64,000 nt of DNA from an uncultured Eubacteriales bacterium (GTDB taxonomy: Bacteria > Bacillota > Clostridia > Peptostreptococcales > Anaerovoracaceae), in NCBI GenBank assembly GCA_902786355.1, contig CADABZ010000002.1, positions 62,001-126,000 on the forward strand, in the 5' to 3' direction. The notes under the pieces are model-generated. The model was given only the letters and a program-made list of their open reading frames with translations, had not been told where the DNA came from and made no database searches. Positions within the stretch are counted from its first letter, which is position 1, and every line of letters begins with the position of its first letter. Positions 54,695 to 63,958 of this stretch are shown here, piece after piece. The position numbers were made by a program, and so were the translations under genes.

Positions 54695-57600
54695 ATGAAC
54701 AAGAAGAAAGGCAACACCAGCCGGATCCTTGCTATTCTGTGTGCATTAGCTATGATAGTGACCGCATTTCCAGCAGGTCTCTGGGCCGGCGGAGCTTATG
54801 CAGCAGACGAAAATGCATCGGTTGCAGCAGAGGCAGAGCCCGCTGCAGGAGAAAACGAGGCAGAAGAGCCTGGTGGAGCAGATCAGGCCGAACCACAGGA
54901 ACAGGCATCTCAGCCTGAGAATGACCAGCCTTCAGTAGAAGGTGAATCTAAGGCAGAAGAAAAGCCGGTAGTCCAGGAGACAGAACCTGAAAAAGAGATC
55001 ACTGAACCTGCTGAAAATGCTGAGGTCGATAAGGAAGAGGCCAAAGCAGAGGAAAAAGCAGAGACAGAAGAACCTGATGCAAAGGAAGACACTGCAGAGG
55101 AAGATGTCTTTAAGGTCAGATTCGATTTCGCGGAGAACTATGCGAACTTCAATCAGATAAATGATGAAACCACAGAACCAGGTGGCAAATTTACTCTGCC
55201 GAAAAAGCCTGAAGCCAGAAAAACTCTGTACAAAGCGGGCGACGGCAAGGAATACTACTTCACAGGCTGGAAATATGATGGTGAAGAGTATGAGCCAGGC
55301 GATGCTGTAGTTCTTGATTCTGATACTGTATTCAAGGCTGTATGGAAACAGACATATACAATTGAATTCAGTACTAAAGGAATCGTAGCTGATGAGGTCG
55401 AGTCTCAGACAGAAGTGTATGGAGAACCGGTTGTACTTCCGGACGAAACCGCCAAGAAGGCCGGATATGATTTTATCGGATGGACACCGGACAAAGGTGA
55501 AACCGTATTTGCACCTGGCACATCTATCGCAGCCAGCAGAATACAGCCATCAAGGTCAAAGGCGCAGATGAGACTTCTTGGTGTCACAGAAGACACTTCC
55601 AGGCCAGATGTGTATATTGAGATCGAAGAACACTTTCCGAATGAGGAAGACCCAATAATGGGCTATGCGACATTTAAAGTTACAGCATTCGACAAAGGCT
55701 CAGGAGTCGATAAAGTAGAAATAACAAATAATGATACTGGTGACACGGGCTGGCAAGAGATCAGTAACGGGGAAGTAGTAAAGGGTTATTATAATCGGTT
55801 CCTACATGCAAGAGCTTTTGACAAAGCAGGTAATAAAAGTGAACCAACGTTTGTCATTGTAACAACAGGAATGCAAAAGCATTCAGCTGCTGAGTTTACT
55901 GATATCAAAGTAGATGGGAAAGAAGCAATAGCACAAGACGGAGAAATAGATGCATCAAATGTTGCAAAGAAGGAACACACGATAGGCTTCTCCCTAAGCA
56001 AAGAGGTGTCTGCATTAAGGGCTTATATAGATGATAAAGAGATAACTGGTGATATCGCTGGAGATTATGCCAGTGGATATACTCTTAACTTGTCAGGAGA
56101 TGATCTGAACGGGGAAAAAACTGTCTCGATAGTAGCGAGGTCAACCTTCACACATTCAGATCTGGCAATAAAACTTGCCTTTGATAATGCGAAACCATCT
56201 GTCAAGTCATTCTCGATGAAGGGTGGTAATAGTTTCGGTTATTACAACGCATCTGGAGACTGGACTCTGGAAGCTGAGGCTGATAAAGAACTTGCTTCCG
56301 CAGAATTCAATATCGGAGGAGAGAAGTTCCCGGGAAAAGTAGAAGGCAAGAAGGCCAGCGCAACTATTACTAAGGAAGAAGTAGAGGAAAAGTTCAAAGG
56401 GGCAGAGGGCGAATATGAAATCTCTGTTGCTGCAAAAGACACAGCAGATAATGAAAACGAAGAAGATGATCAGAAGCTCGCAAACGTTGAGGCTCCTGAA
56501 GGGTTGTATTCAGACAACAAGATCATCATAGACACTGTTGCACCAAAACTTACAAAGGTTGAAACTACTCCATCAAGTTTACTAGATCCTAAAGATAATA
56601 ATTATTATTATCAGAAAGCTGCGTCAACTACATACACTATCAAAGATAGTTATCCTGATACGATGAACCTCAGCTACAAGAAAGATGGCGAGTCGACAGA
56701 TCCAATAGTTGAAAAAGAAAAGAATACTATAACAGCTGATTGGAAAGGGGATTTCACATATAGTGATATTACTCTCACAGCTACAGATAAAGCAGGAAAT
56801 CTTCTTGAAAATGGCTCTACGCCGAGCACTGAGGACACAGTAACTGTCGAAAATGGTATAGCCGCATTTACTTATGGAAAAGTAATAGATACTAAGGCAC
56901 CGCAGGTAACAGTTAACTATGATTCCAATGCTAAACTTTATGTATATGAAGATGGCGTATTTGTAAATGATACCGTATCGTTTAAGCTCAGTATAGAGAA
57001 GGACGATAACCTTGACAAAGATGCAGTCAGCGTCAAACTGCTTAAAGATGGAGTAATCGATCCAAAAACTACCATTGCGATTGATACAGCAGAAGATGGA
57101 AAGCTGGAGGCAGAGGGAGTCATCTGTCTAAAGGATAGTGAAGGACTGAATGATGGTGAGTATTGCCTGCAGATAACAGGAACAGACAGAGCTGGACATG
57201 CTGTACAGATCACTGAAGTAAAACCTGAAAATGCAAAGATCATGAGTGGAAAATGGCCAGATGCAAAAGAAGATAATATCAATGTCAAATTCGTTCTGGA
57301 CAATACAGCACCGAAGTACACATCTTCAGACTTCTCTGAGGTTTCAGAAGGCGCGTCCCCTGATGGCAACACTGCATATTATCAGAATGCAGTATCAGGA
57401 AAGTTCACTATTAATGAAAACAACTTCGCTGAGAATAGAATAATAGCAGGTTACACAAAGGCAGATGGCAAACAGTACAGTAAAGTAGAACTAAAATGGC
57501 CAGATAAACCTAGTGCCACTGGAAAATGCAAAGGCAAAACATATACTGTTGAAACCCCTGATGAAGCAGGTGTATACAGACTGCTTATTACGGGAGAAGA

Positions 57601-60337
57601 TAAAGCCGGAAACCTTCTTGAAAAGGAAAAAGATGATACATCGGATATTTACAACGAAACAGAACAGAATGCTGATGGACAATTCTGGTCATTCAATAAG
57701 GTCGTAGATAAAGATGATCCTGGCTATATTCTGAGCATTTCTGATACTCAGGGTGAATATTACAGAAAGATAGTAGATGTAAGAGATAAGGATGCTGCAG
57801 GAGAGGAAAAATACAAGCCTTTCAGAAAGAACAGAACAGCAAGCATCGTAGTAAAAGGAGATGACGCTTCTCCAGTAAAAGTCAGCTATGACATTCTTGC
57901 AATTGACAGTAATGGCAAGGCCGGAGAATGGAAAAAGGTCAATGACATACCTTATACTGCTGATTACGCCGACAATCTTTCTGTACCATCAGAAAAATCA
58001 GGAGAAACGCAGTTTAAAGTTGCTAATATCACTGTCATGGACAGATCCGGGCGTAAGGTGGAACTGGGAATGAGCAACCCGGTTTATCTGGACGGAACGA
58101 GGCCTGTTAATGATATTATTCAGCCGATTGCAAAGATAAAATCAACTACTGCTATCACCAAGAGAGTACAGAATAAAGATCTTTACAATAAGTCAGTTAA
58201 TCTTTCGTTTGAAGTGTCAGACCCTAACGAGAACAAATCCAGTTCCGGGTTAGCAAAAGTCTGGTATGAAGCATACATCGATGGAACTGTCGTAGATAAA
58301 GGCGAACTTGATGGTACAGATGGATATTTCCTCAATTTAAGTGAATCTGAAGCAGAGCAGGCAGCCAAAGAGGATAAATTAACTTATAAGAAGAATGCAG
58401 CAATAACTATTCCTGCAAAGAGCAAGTATGAATCAAACAACATCAGAATTGTTCTGCATGCGATAGACAATGCAGGGAACGAAACTAGTACCAGCACCGT
58501 TTTCGGTATAGATTCTGTTGGCCCAGAGATTGTCATTAGCTATGATAATAATTCGGTTAAGAACGAAAAGTATTTTAAAGCGAACAGAACTGCGACGGTA
58601 ACCGTTACAGAAAGAAACCTCGGAACATATAGCAAAAAAGTGAATATAAAGACAGAGGTTGGTGTTCCAGGCAGTTGGTCTTACTCTGAAGGAGGAAGTG
58701 CCAGCGGAAACAATGATAAATGGATAAAACGCCTGTATTACACAAAAGATGGTACATACAACATGACTGTATCAGGCACCGACGCACTTGGAAATCCGGC
58801 ACATGTAACTTATACAGGAACTGCGAACAGACACTTTGTTATTGACAAAACGGCTCCGCTTCTTGCGGTTTACTTTGACAATAACAGTGTCCGCAATGGC
58901 AAGTACTACAATGCGGACAGAGTAGCTACGATCGATATCAGAGAGCTGAATTTCAGAGATTCCGATGTCACTATCAAAGGCAAGGCTACCGCTCCTAGGG
59001 GTGGTGCTATGGGATTCCCGTCACGCAGCGGATTCTCATCGAGTGGTATCAACAGATTTGCAACGATCCCGTTTGTCAGGGAAGGACGTTTCAACTTTGA
59101 TGTTGATTTCGTCGATCTTGCAGGCAATAAGGCTAAGACCGTTTCGATCAGCGAGTTTGTAATCGACAAAACAAAGCCTACTGTCAGAATCGAGAATGTC
59201 ATCGACGGTGGCATCTATCGCAACTCGGTAGCACCGAGGGCGGTATTTGATGATGATAATTTCAGCCTTGGCGATAGCTCGTTCCGATTCACAGGAGTCA
59301 GAAAGATAGATAGATCAGAGCTTGTGTCTGCCTTCAGATCCAATGGAGAATATGGCGGAGTATATATACTCAATGATATCCCTCAGATAAGGGCTAATGA
59401 TGATATCTACACCGCATATGCAACATCAACTGATATGGCCGGAAATACAACAACTGTACAGGTAATATTCAGTGTCAACAGATTTGGATCGACATACGAC
59501 TACAACAATGATAAAACCACAGAGAATCTTGTAGCTAAGAAAACAGGCCGCTTCTACACTAACAAAGCCGAAGATCTTCAGCTGAGAGAAATCAACGTCA
59601 ATCATATCAAGAATTACAGTCTGACTCTCGACAGAGGCGGAAACAGTGTCAAGCTGAAGGAAGGAAAAGATTATACTGTTACTAAGAAAGAATCCGAACA
59701 GGGTGTTCAGTATATCTATAAGATAAGCAAGGACGTTGTCACCGATGAAGGCAGCTATAATATCGTAGCCAAGTCTGAGGATGAGGCCGGAAATATCAAT
59801 ACTAATGCGGCAATCAGATCCGAAAACAAGGACAGCGAAGTGCCTGTAAGATTCGTATACGATGTAACCAAGCCGGTGATCAATGTTGTTGACCCAGGAA
59901 ACAACAAGGTCATAGAGCTGAAGAAATCACCATACTATGGTATATCTGCTCTTGACATAGGTATCAAACCGGATGATGATTGGGCACTTGGCGGAAAGAT
60001 CAAGCTTATACTCAGAGACGGTGAGAACGAGTATGTTGAGGAGTACAGCGGTAAAGAATTCTGGGAGATCATGGGAGAGAACAGTGACAAGAAGTTCTTC
60101 CCTGAGACGATCAAAAGCGGAAGCAGGACGAAGACTCTTGATGTAACCGTATGGGATGCTGCCGGTAATGAAGAGACCGCTCATTACGATATCACAGTAC
60201 TGAATGGCGTAGGAGATGTAGCAAGACGTTACTGGTATCTCCTGCTGCTCCTCCTTGGAGTTGCAGCTGGCGGATACGCTTACTACAGACATCGCAAAAA
60301 CGATGACGATGATGAGAAAGAGGACGACGCTGCATGA
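54695..60337 (+). CDS. Giant Ig-repeat surface protein with C-terminal membrane anchor
   Basis: An 1,880-residue exported protein. The start is the ATG at 54695 after AAGGAGA. The signal peptide ends near residue 38 (AYA-AD). A Glu/Ala-rich acidic region of about 110 residues and two InlB B-repeat-like units (YYFTGWKYDGEEY; AGYDFIGWTPDKG) follow. Seven or more Ig-like modules come next, most introduced by a variant of IDKTAPxxxV: DTVAPKLTKV, DTKAPQVTV, DNTAPKY, DSVGPEIVI, DKTAPLLAV, DKTKPTVRI and DVTKPVINV. The C-terminus is one membrane helix (YWYLLLLLLGVAAGGYAYY) and an Asp/Glu-rich cytoplasmic tail; no LPxTG. Likely an adhesin or a scaffold, and possibly a target of the adjacent protease (inference). 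Confidence 0.88.
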   Translation: MNKKKGNTSRILAILCALAMIVTAFPAGLWAGGAYAADENASVAAEAEPAAGENEAEEPGGADQAEPQEQASQPENDQPSVEGESKAEEKPVVQETEPEKEITEPAENAEVDKEEAKAEEKAETEEPDAKEDTAEEDVFKVRFDFAENYANFNQINDETTEPGGKFTLPKKPEARKTLYKAGDGKEYYFTGWKYDGEEYEPGDAVVLDSDTVFKAVWKQTYTIEFSTKGIVADEVESQTEVYGEPVVLPDETAKKAGYDFIGWTPDKGETVFAPGTSIAASRIQPSRSKAQMRLLGVTEDTSRPDVYIEIEEHFPNEEDPIMGYATFKVTAFDKGSGVDKVEITNNDTGDTGWQEISNGEVVKGYYNRFLHARAFDKAGNKSEPTFVIVTTGMQKHSAAEFTDIKVDGKEAIAQDGEIDASNVAKKEHTIGFSLSKEVSALRAYIDDKEITGDIAGDYASGYTLNLSGDDLNGEKTVSIVARSTFTHSDLAIKLAFDNAKPSVKSFSMKGGNSFGYYNASGDWTLEAEADKELASAEFNIGGEKFPGKVEGKKASATITKEEVEEKFKGAEGEYEISVAAKDTADNENEEDDQKLANVEAPEGLYSDNKIIIDTVAPKLTKVETTPSSLLDPKDNNYYYQKAASTTYTIKDSYPDTMNLSYKKDGESTDPIVEKEKNTITADWKGDFTYSDITLTATDKAGNLLENGSTPSTEDTVTVENGIAAFTYGKVIDTKAPQVTVNYDSNAKLYVYEDGVFVNDTVSFKLSIEKDDNLDKDAVSVKLLKDGVIDPKTTIAIDTAEDGKLEAEGVICLKDSEGLNDGEYCLQITGTDRAGHAVQITEVKPENAKIMSGKWPDAKEDNINVKFVLDNTAPKYTSSDFSEVSEGASPDGNTAYYQNAVSGKFTINENNFAENRIIAGYTKADGKQYSKVELKWPDKPSATGKCKGKTYTVETPDEAGVYRLLITGEDKAGNLLEKEKDDTSDIYNETEQNADGQFWSFNKVVDKDDPGYILSISDTQGEYYRKIVDVRDKDAAGEEKYKPFRKNRTASIVVKGDDASPVKVSYDILAIDSNGKAGEWKKVNDIPYTADYADNLSVPSEKSGETQFKVANITVMDRSGRKVELGMSNPVYLDGTRPVNDIIQPIAKIKSTTAITKRVQNKDLYNKSVNLSFEVSDPNENKSSSGLAKVWYEAYIDGTVVDKGELDGTDGYFLNLSESEAEQAAKEDKLTYKKNAAITIPAKSKYESNNIRIVLHAIDNAGNETSTSTVFGIDSVGPEIVISYDNNSVKNEKYFKANRTATVTVTERNLGTYSKKVNIKTEVGVPGSWSYSEGGSASGNNDKWIKRLYYTKDGTYNMTVSGTDALGNPAHVTYTGTANRHFVIDKTAPLLAVYFDNNSVRNGKYYNADRVATIDIRELNFRDSDVTIKGKATAPRGGAMGFPSRSGFSSSGINRFATIPFVREGRFNFDVDFVDLAGNKAKTVSISEFVIDKTKPTVRIENVIDGGIYRNSVAPRAVFDDDNFSLGDSSFRFTGVRKIDRSELVSAFRSNGEYGGVYILNDIPQIRANDDIYTAYATSTDMAGNTTTVQVIFSVNRFGSTYDYNNDKTTENLVAKKTGRFYTNKAEDLQLREINVNHIKNYSLTLDRGGNSVKLKEGKDYTVTKKESEQGVQYIYKISKDVVTDEGSYNIVAKSEDEAGNINTNAAIRSENKDSEVPVRFVYDVTKPVINVVDPGNNKVIELKKSPYYGISALDIGIKPDDDWALGGKIKLILRDGENEYVEEYSGKEFWEIMGENSDKKFFPETIKSGSRTKTLDVTVWDAAGNEETAHYDITVLNGVGDVARRYWYLLLLLLGVAAGGYAYYRHRKNDDDDEKEDDAA

Positions 60338-60376
60338 CCATGACCTGTGATATCTCAATGGCTCAATAGAACGCAC

Positions 60377-60410
60377 AGAGAGGTGCCGCCTTAACCGGCA
60401 GCACCTCTCT
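60377..60410 (+). terminator. Hairpin after the giant surface protein gene
   Basis: A perfect 10-bp stem, AGAGAGGTGC (60377-60386) and GCACCTCTCT (60401-60410), with a partly paired inner loop. It starts 40 bases after the stop. Only TTC follows, so a terminator function is probable but not certain. Confidence 0.55.
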
Positions 60411-60452
60411 TCGTATACGCAAAAAAAGTTAGACCAGGAAAGCAAAACAACA

Positions 60453-62330
60453 ATGCTGCGGGCAGGAAATATCATTAGCGGAACATACCAGATAGTCCAG
60501 GAAATAGGCCATGGCGGAACAGGCGTGGTCTATTTGGCTTACCACATCAATCTGCAGAAGTACATAGTTCTTAAACGCGTTACAAAGCAGATACATAGCA
60601 TGGAGGCTCTGAGACGAGAAGCAGATATTCTGAAAAATCTGCGGCATACTAATATACCCCAGATATATGACTTTGTTATAGAGAACGGGGAAGTATTCAC
60701 TGTGATGGATTATATCGAGGGGGAGTCTCTTGATAAATACATCGGAGGATCCAACTTCCACTCTGAGGAACAGCTTTTGAAGTGGTTTAGAGAGCTGACA
60801 GATGTTCTTGTATATCTTGGCAGCAGGAAGCCGGCAATAATACACAGCGACATCAAGCCCGAAAACATAATCATCACACCACAGGGGTCGCCTGTACTTA
60901 TTGACTTCAATATTTCTCTGGGTCAGGACGACTCTTCAAGACTGGCTGGTATCAGCAGAAACTACGCATCTCCGGAACAAGGATACATCTTCGAAGAAAT
61001 AGGCAAAGGCCGCACTCCAACTATATCATTAGATGTGCGTACAGATATATACAGTCTTGGAGCGGTATTCTATACCCTCATTACAGGGATAGTTCCAGAC
61101 TGCAGATACGTTTTAAGCAAGCTCTCATCTATGCAGGGTCTGATTTATTCCTCTGCATTCAAGGCAGTAATAGATAAGTGTATAGAATGGGATCGCGAAA
61201 AGAGATTTAAAAATGCCGCCAGGCTTTCATCTGCAGTAACGAATCTGTACAGAATGGACAGAAACTATCGTAAGTATGCCGCCCTCAGGGTTGCGAGCTG
61301 GATAATCAGCGCCGGAGTTTTTGCCTCGGGATGCTTTTGTGTTCTTCACGGAATGCAGATCAATAACAGCGTGAAGGTACAGGAATTGTACAGTAATGCA
61401 GTTGCAGCTACTAGTGAAGGAGATTTCGGAACGTCAGGAGAAATAGCAGAGGAAATCGTAAGTCACAGAGTTTTATACAGTCAACTCGATACAGAAAAAA
61501 AGGCTGAAATATACCATGCACTTGCGGATTCTGAGTATGTATCAGGCAACTACAATGATGCTGCCGAAAATTACAGAAAAGCGCTGGAGATCCTCGAAGG
61601 AACGGAAAATAGCAGGACATCTTCGTACAGATCAGATCTGGCATTGGCATATCTGAGGAACGGAGATCTGTCCGCAATAAAAGCGCTGAATGCAGAATAT
61701 GAGAATGACGGACCTGAGGATGATAATATGCGGCTGATTAAGGCGGCTGCTTTGAAGCAAAGCGGCGATAATGAAGGATGCAAGAAGATTGCTGACAGCA
61801 TTATCAATGAAGCAGATGATCAGGAGATAAGAGCTAAAGCTTGTGTCATTGCTGCACAATGCTGCAGCCCGGATCAACTGACAGACAAACTTCGGTATAT
61901 GCGGCAGGTAACTGAGTACAGCGGTGAACTGCGATATGTAAGGGAATGTGCTGCTCTTGAATATGAATGTGCCGGACGACCGGGAATAACTGAGTTTGAA
62001 AGAAAAGCGGGTGCAGAGAAAGCTGCAGCATTATATGAAAAGATTTGCAGTTTTCCATCTGCACAGAGCACAGACAGGATAAACCTCGGAATCTCATACT
62101 ATTATGCAGGAGATTATGACAAATCCCTTGAAAAGCTGACTGAGGCAGCAGGTTATAGCAATGATTACAGGATCCGTATGTATCAGGCTCTTGCTGCTGA
62201 GAAAACGGGAGATAAAAACAGTGCAAGGAATTACTGTGCTGATGCGATAAATGAATGCAGAAAAGAGAAGAGACAGGGATGGGAAGATGATTATCAGATA
62301 CTTCAGGAACTGTCGGGACGGTTGTACTAG
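60453..62330 (+). CDS. Transmembrane Ser/Thr protein kinase 2 with TPR region
   Basis: A 625-residue Hanks-type kinase. The glycine loop is GHGGTGVVY, the ATP lysine is Lys41 (IVLKRV), the catalytic loop reads HSDIKPEN (Asp133, with Ser instead of Arg) and the metal motif is DFN (151-153) instead of DFG. NYASPEQGYI and DIYSLGAVFY complete the domain. Lack of the HRD Arg usually means no activation-loop phosphorylation is needed. A membrane helix (about 279-300) leads to a C-terminal TPR-like region (EIYHALADSEYVSGNYNDAAENY; YYYAGDYDKSLEKL). AGGAAAG precedes the ATG. It shares little beyond the core with kinase 1, so it probably has other partners. Confidence 0.9.
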   Translation: MLRAGNIISGTYQIVQEIGHGGTGVVYLAYHINLQKYIVLKRVTKQIHSMEALRREADILKNLRHTNIPQIYDFVIENGEVFTVMDYIEGESLDKYIGGSNFHSEEQLLKWFRELTDVLVYLGSRKPAIIHSDIKPENIIITPQGSPVLIDFNISLGQDDSSRLAGISRNYASPEQGYIFEEIGKGRTPTISLDVRTDIYSLGAVFYTLITGIVPDCRYVLSKLSSMQGLIYSSAFKAVIDKCIEWDREKRFKNAARLSSAVTNLYRMDRNYRKYAALRVASWIISAGVFASGCFCVLHGMQINNSVKVQELYSNAVAATSEGDFGTSGEIAEEIVSHRVLYSQLDTEKKAEIYHALADSEYVSGNYNDAAENYRKALEILEGTENSRTSSYRSDLALAYLRNGDLSAIKALNAEYENDGPEDDNMRLIKAAALKQSGDNEGCKKIADSIINEADDQEIRAKACVIAAQCCSPDQLTDKLRYMRQVTEYSGELRYVRECAALEYECAGRPGITEFERKAGAEKAAALYEKICSFPSAQSTDRINLGISYYYAGDYDKSLEKLTEAAGYSNDYRIRMYQALAAEKTGDKNSARNYCADAINECRKEKRQGWEDDYQILQELSGRLY

Positions 62331-62342
62331 AAGGAGAAAGGA

Positions 62343-62468
62343 ATGGAATCAGGCACGATATGGATAATAACCGGAGTCGTACTTATGATAGCAGGAACCG
62401 GATTCTTTGCTGTAACGCACACGGCGATTACCAGATGGATCCGCAGCTTTGAAAGACTGCACGAATAG
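62343..62468 (+). CDS. 41-residue single-pass membrane peptide
   Basis: A short gene between kinase 2 and the TPR/DUF2135 protein. AAGGAGAAAGGA sits directly upstream of the ATG, 12 bases after the kinase stop, and the next gene starts 17 bases after its TAG. Residues 6-25 form one hydrophobic helix (IWIITGVVLMIAGTGFF), followed by a charged amphipathic end (TRWIRSFERLHE). Good ribosome site and tight packing argue that it is real. It may regulate or stabilise a membrane partner such as the kinase. I know no family for it. Confidence 0.65.
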   Translation: MESGTIWIITGVVLMIAGTGFFAVTHTAITRWIRSFERLHE

Positions 62469-62485
62469 AGAAGGAGGGCGGCACT

Positions 62486-63958
62486 ATGAGTAAGAAGTAC
62501 AAAATAGTAATGCTGGCAGGTGCAATTGTGGCTGTGATGTTGATAGTTGCAGCAATTGTAATAGGTATGCATAACCAGGCTATGGCTGCATACAGTGCTA
62601 AGCTGGATGAAGCTGATAAGATGCTGGCAGCAGAGGATTATTCAAATGCTGTCCTGAAGTATCAGGAGGCAATATCAGATCAGCCTGAAGAGGAAGAAGG
62701 CTATCTGAGACTTGCTGTAGCTTATGAAGTATCCGGCAATCCTGATTATGCGAAAACCACTATACAAAATGCACTGACGATTCTGCCTGGCAATGAAAGA
62801 CTTACAGAAAAACTCAGTCAGATGGAAGGTGACAACATAAAAACTAATGCTCTTGCATTAGACAATTCACTGCTTACAACTCTATCTTCCAAGAGCTTTT
62901 ATGATTATGGAAAGACAAATGGAGTTGAGAAAGTCACTGTTATAAAAGATGGCGCAATTGCGGTAAGAATCAAAGGCGTGAATGCAGATCTTATTTTCCG
63001 CAACACCAGTGAGCAGCCTAACGCAGTTTCAGGGAACGGGCCTAATCCGGACAGCCTGCCTGCTGAGGTTCACTTCGATAACATTCTAGCAGTTTTCGGT
63101 GGCGTTTCAAGTATGACGATAGATGACCTGAAGGATCTTGGCGTAAAGGATGCAAAAGTTGTCAGTCATCAGGATTACGGGAAGGCTGTCACATTTACAC
63201 ATGAACTGTACAGCTTCACTATAGAATGTGATGAGGAAGGAACGGTCCGGGAAGGTGCTGCTAATTCTGTATTAATACCAACGCCATCCGTAAAGGCCGG
63301 AGGTAATGTAGAGATAAAAGGAGTAGCGATCAATGCTGTTACAGGTGATGGCATAGATAATGCGAAACTTACTTTCGTCAAAGGGAGTGACAAGTATGAA
63401 GTATCGACCGACTCCAGCGGACATTTCCAGGCCAAGCTGGGCGCAGGAGATTATACCGTAGAGTGTCGTGCCGAGGGCTTTATAGAGGAGAATAAAAACG
63501 TCTATGTCCCATCATATTCCAATAACTGGACCTGTGAGATAGTAATGTCTCCGGAAATAAATGCGAAGGAAGCGAGATTTGTTCTTACATGGGATTCGGC
63601 ACCTGCCGATCTTGACTCGCATCTTGTAGGCAACGGAGTCCACACTTCGTGGCTGCATATGGAAGAAGGAGATATAGCCTCTCTTGACCTTGACGATACT
63701 AATGGTTATGGCCCGGAGACGACGACTTTGTACGACTTGAACGGGCATTATACGTTCGTTGTTCATAACTACAGTCAGGATGCACCGCTTGCTGACTGTG
63801 GTGCAGAGGTTACGGTATATCTGCCTGGAGAGGAACCGGTAACTATCTCTATCGGAGGCGATGGCGCCGCAGATACGTGGGTCGTCTGTGAGATCGATAA
63901 CGGAAAACTGAATGTCATTAATGAGATTCAGGATTATGGCCTTGATTTGATAATGTAG
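62486..63958 (+). CDS. Membrane-anchored TPR protein with carboxypeptidase-regulatory-like and DUF2135-like domains
   Basis: A 490-residue protein anchored by an N-terminal helix (about 7-28) with the rest outside. Residues 35-115 carry two or three TPR-like units (YSNAVLKYQEAISDQPEEEEGYLRLA). A middle part of about 150 residues has no family that I know. A carboxypeptidase-regulatory-like beta domain follows (EIKGVAINAVTGDGIDNA, YTVECRAEGF). The last 120 residues read FVLTWDSAPADLDSHLVG and GHYTFVVHNYSQDA, like the YfaP/DUF2135 family. GGAGGGC precedes the ATG. TPRs here and in kinase 2 suggest that the two interact outside the cell (inference). Confidence 0.82.
   Translation: MSKKYKIVMLAGAIVAVMLIVAAIVIGMHNQAMAAYSAKLDEADKMLAAEDYSNAVLKYQEAISDQPEEEEGYLRLAVAYEVSGNPDYAKTTIQNALTILPGNERLTEKLSQMEGDNIKTNALALDNSLLTTLSSKSFYDYGKTNGVEKVTVIKDGAIAVRIKGVNADLIFRNTSEQPNAVSGNGPNPDSLPAEVHFDNILAVFGGVSSMTIDDLKDLGVKDAKVVSHQDYGKAVTFTHELYSFTIECDEEGTVREGAANSVLIPTPSVKAGGNVEIKGVAINAVTGDGIDNAKLTFVKGSDKYEVSTDSSGHFQAKLGAGDYTVECRAEGFIEENKNVYVPSYSNNWTCEIVMSPEINAKEARFVLTWDSAPADLDSHLVGNGVHTSWLHMEEGDIASLDLDDTNGYGPETTTLYDLNGHYTFVVHNYSQDAPLADCGAEVTVYLPGEEPVTISIGGDGAADTWVVCEIDNGKLNVINEIQDYGLDLIM

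Noticed and set aside
49691-63958. Type VII secretion locus
   Set aside because: FHA, PP2C and kinases can occur near such loci, but no EssC-like ATPase, WXG100 or EsaA/EssB gene is visible in the window.
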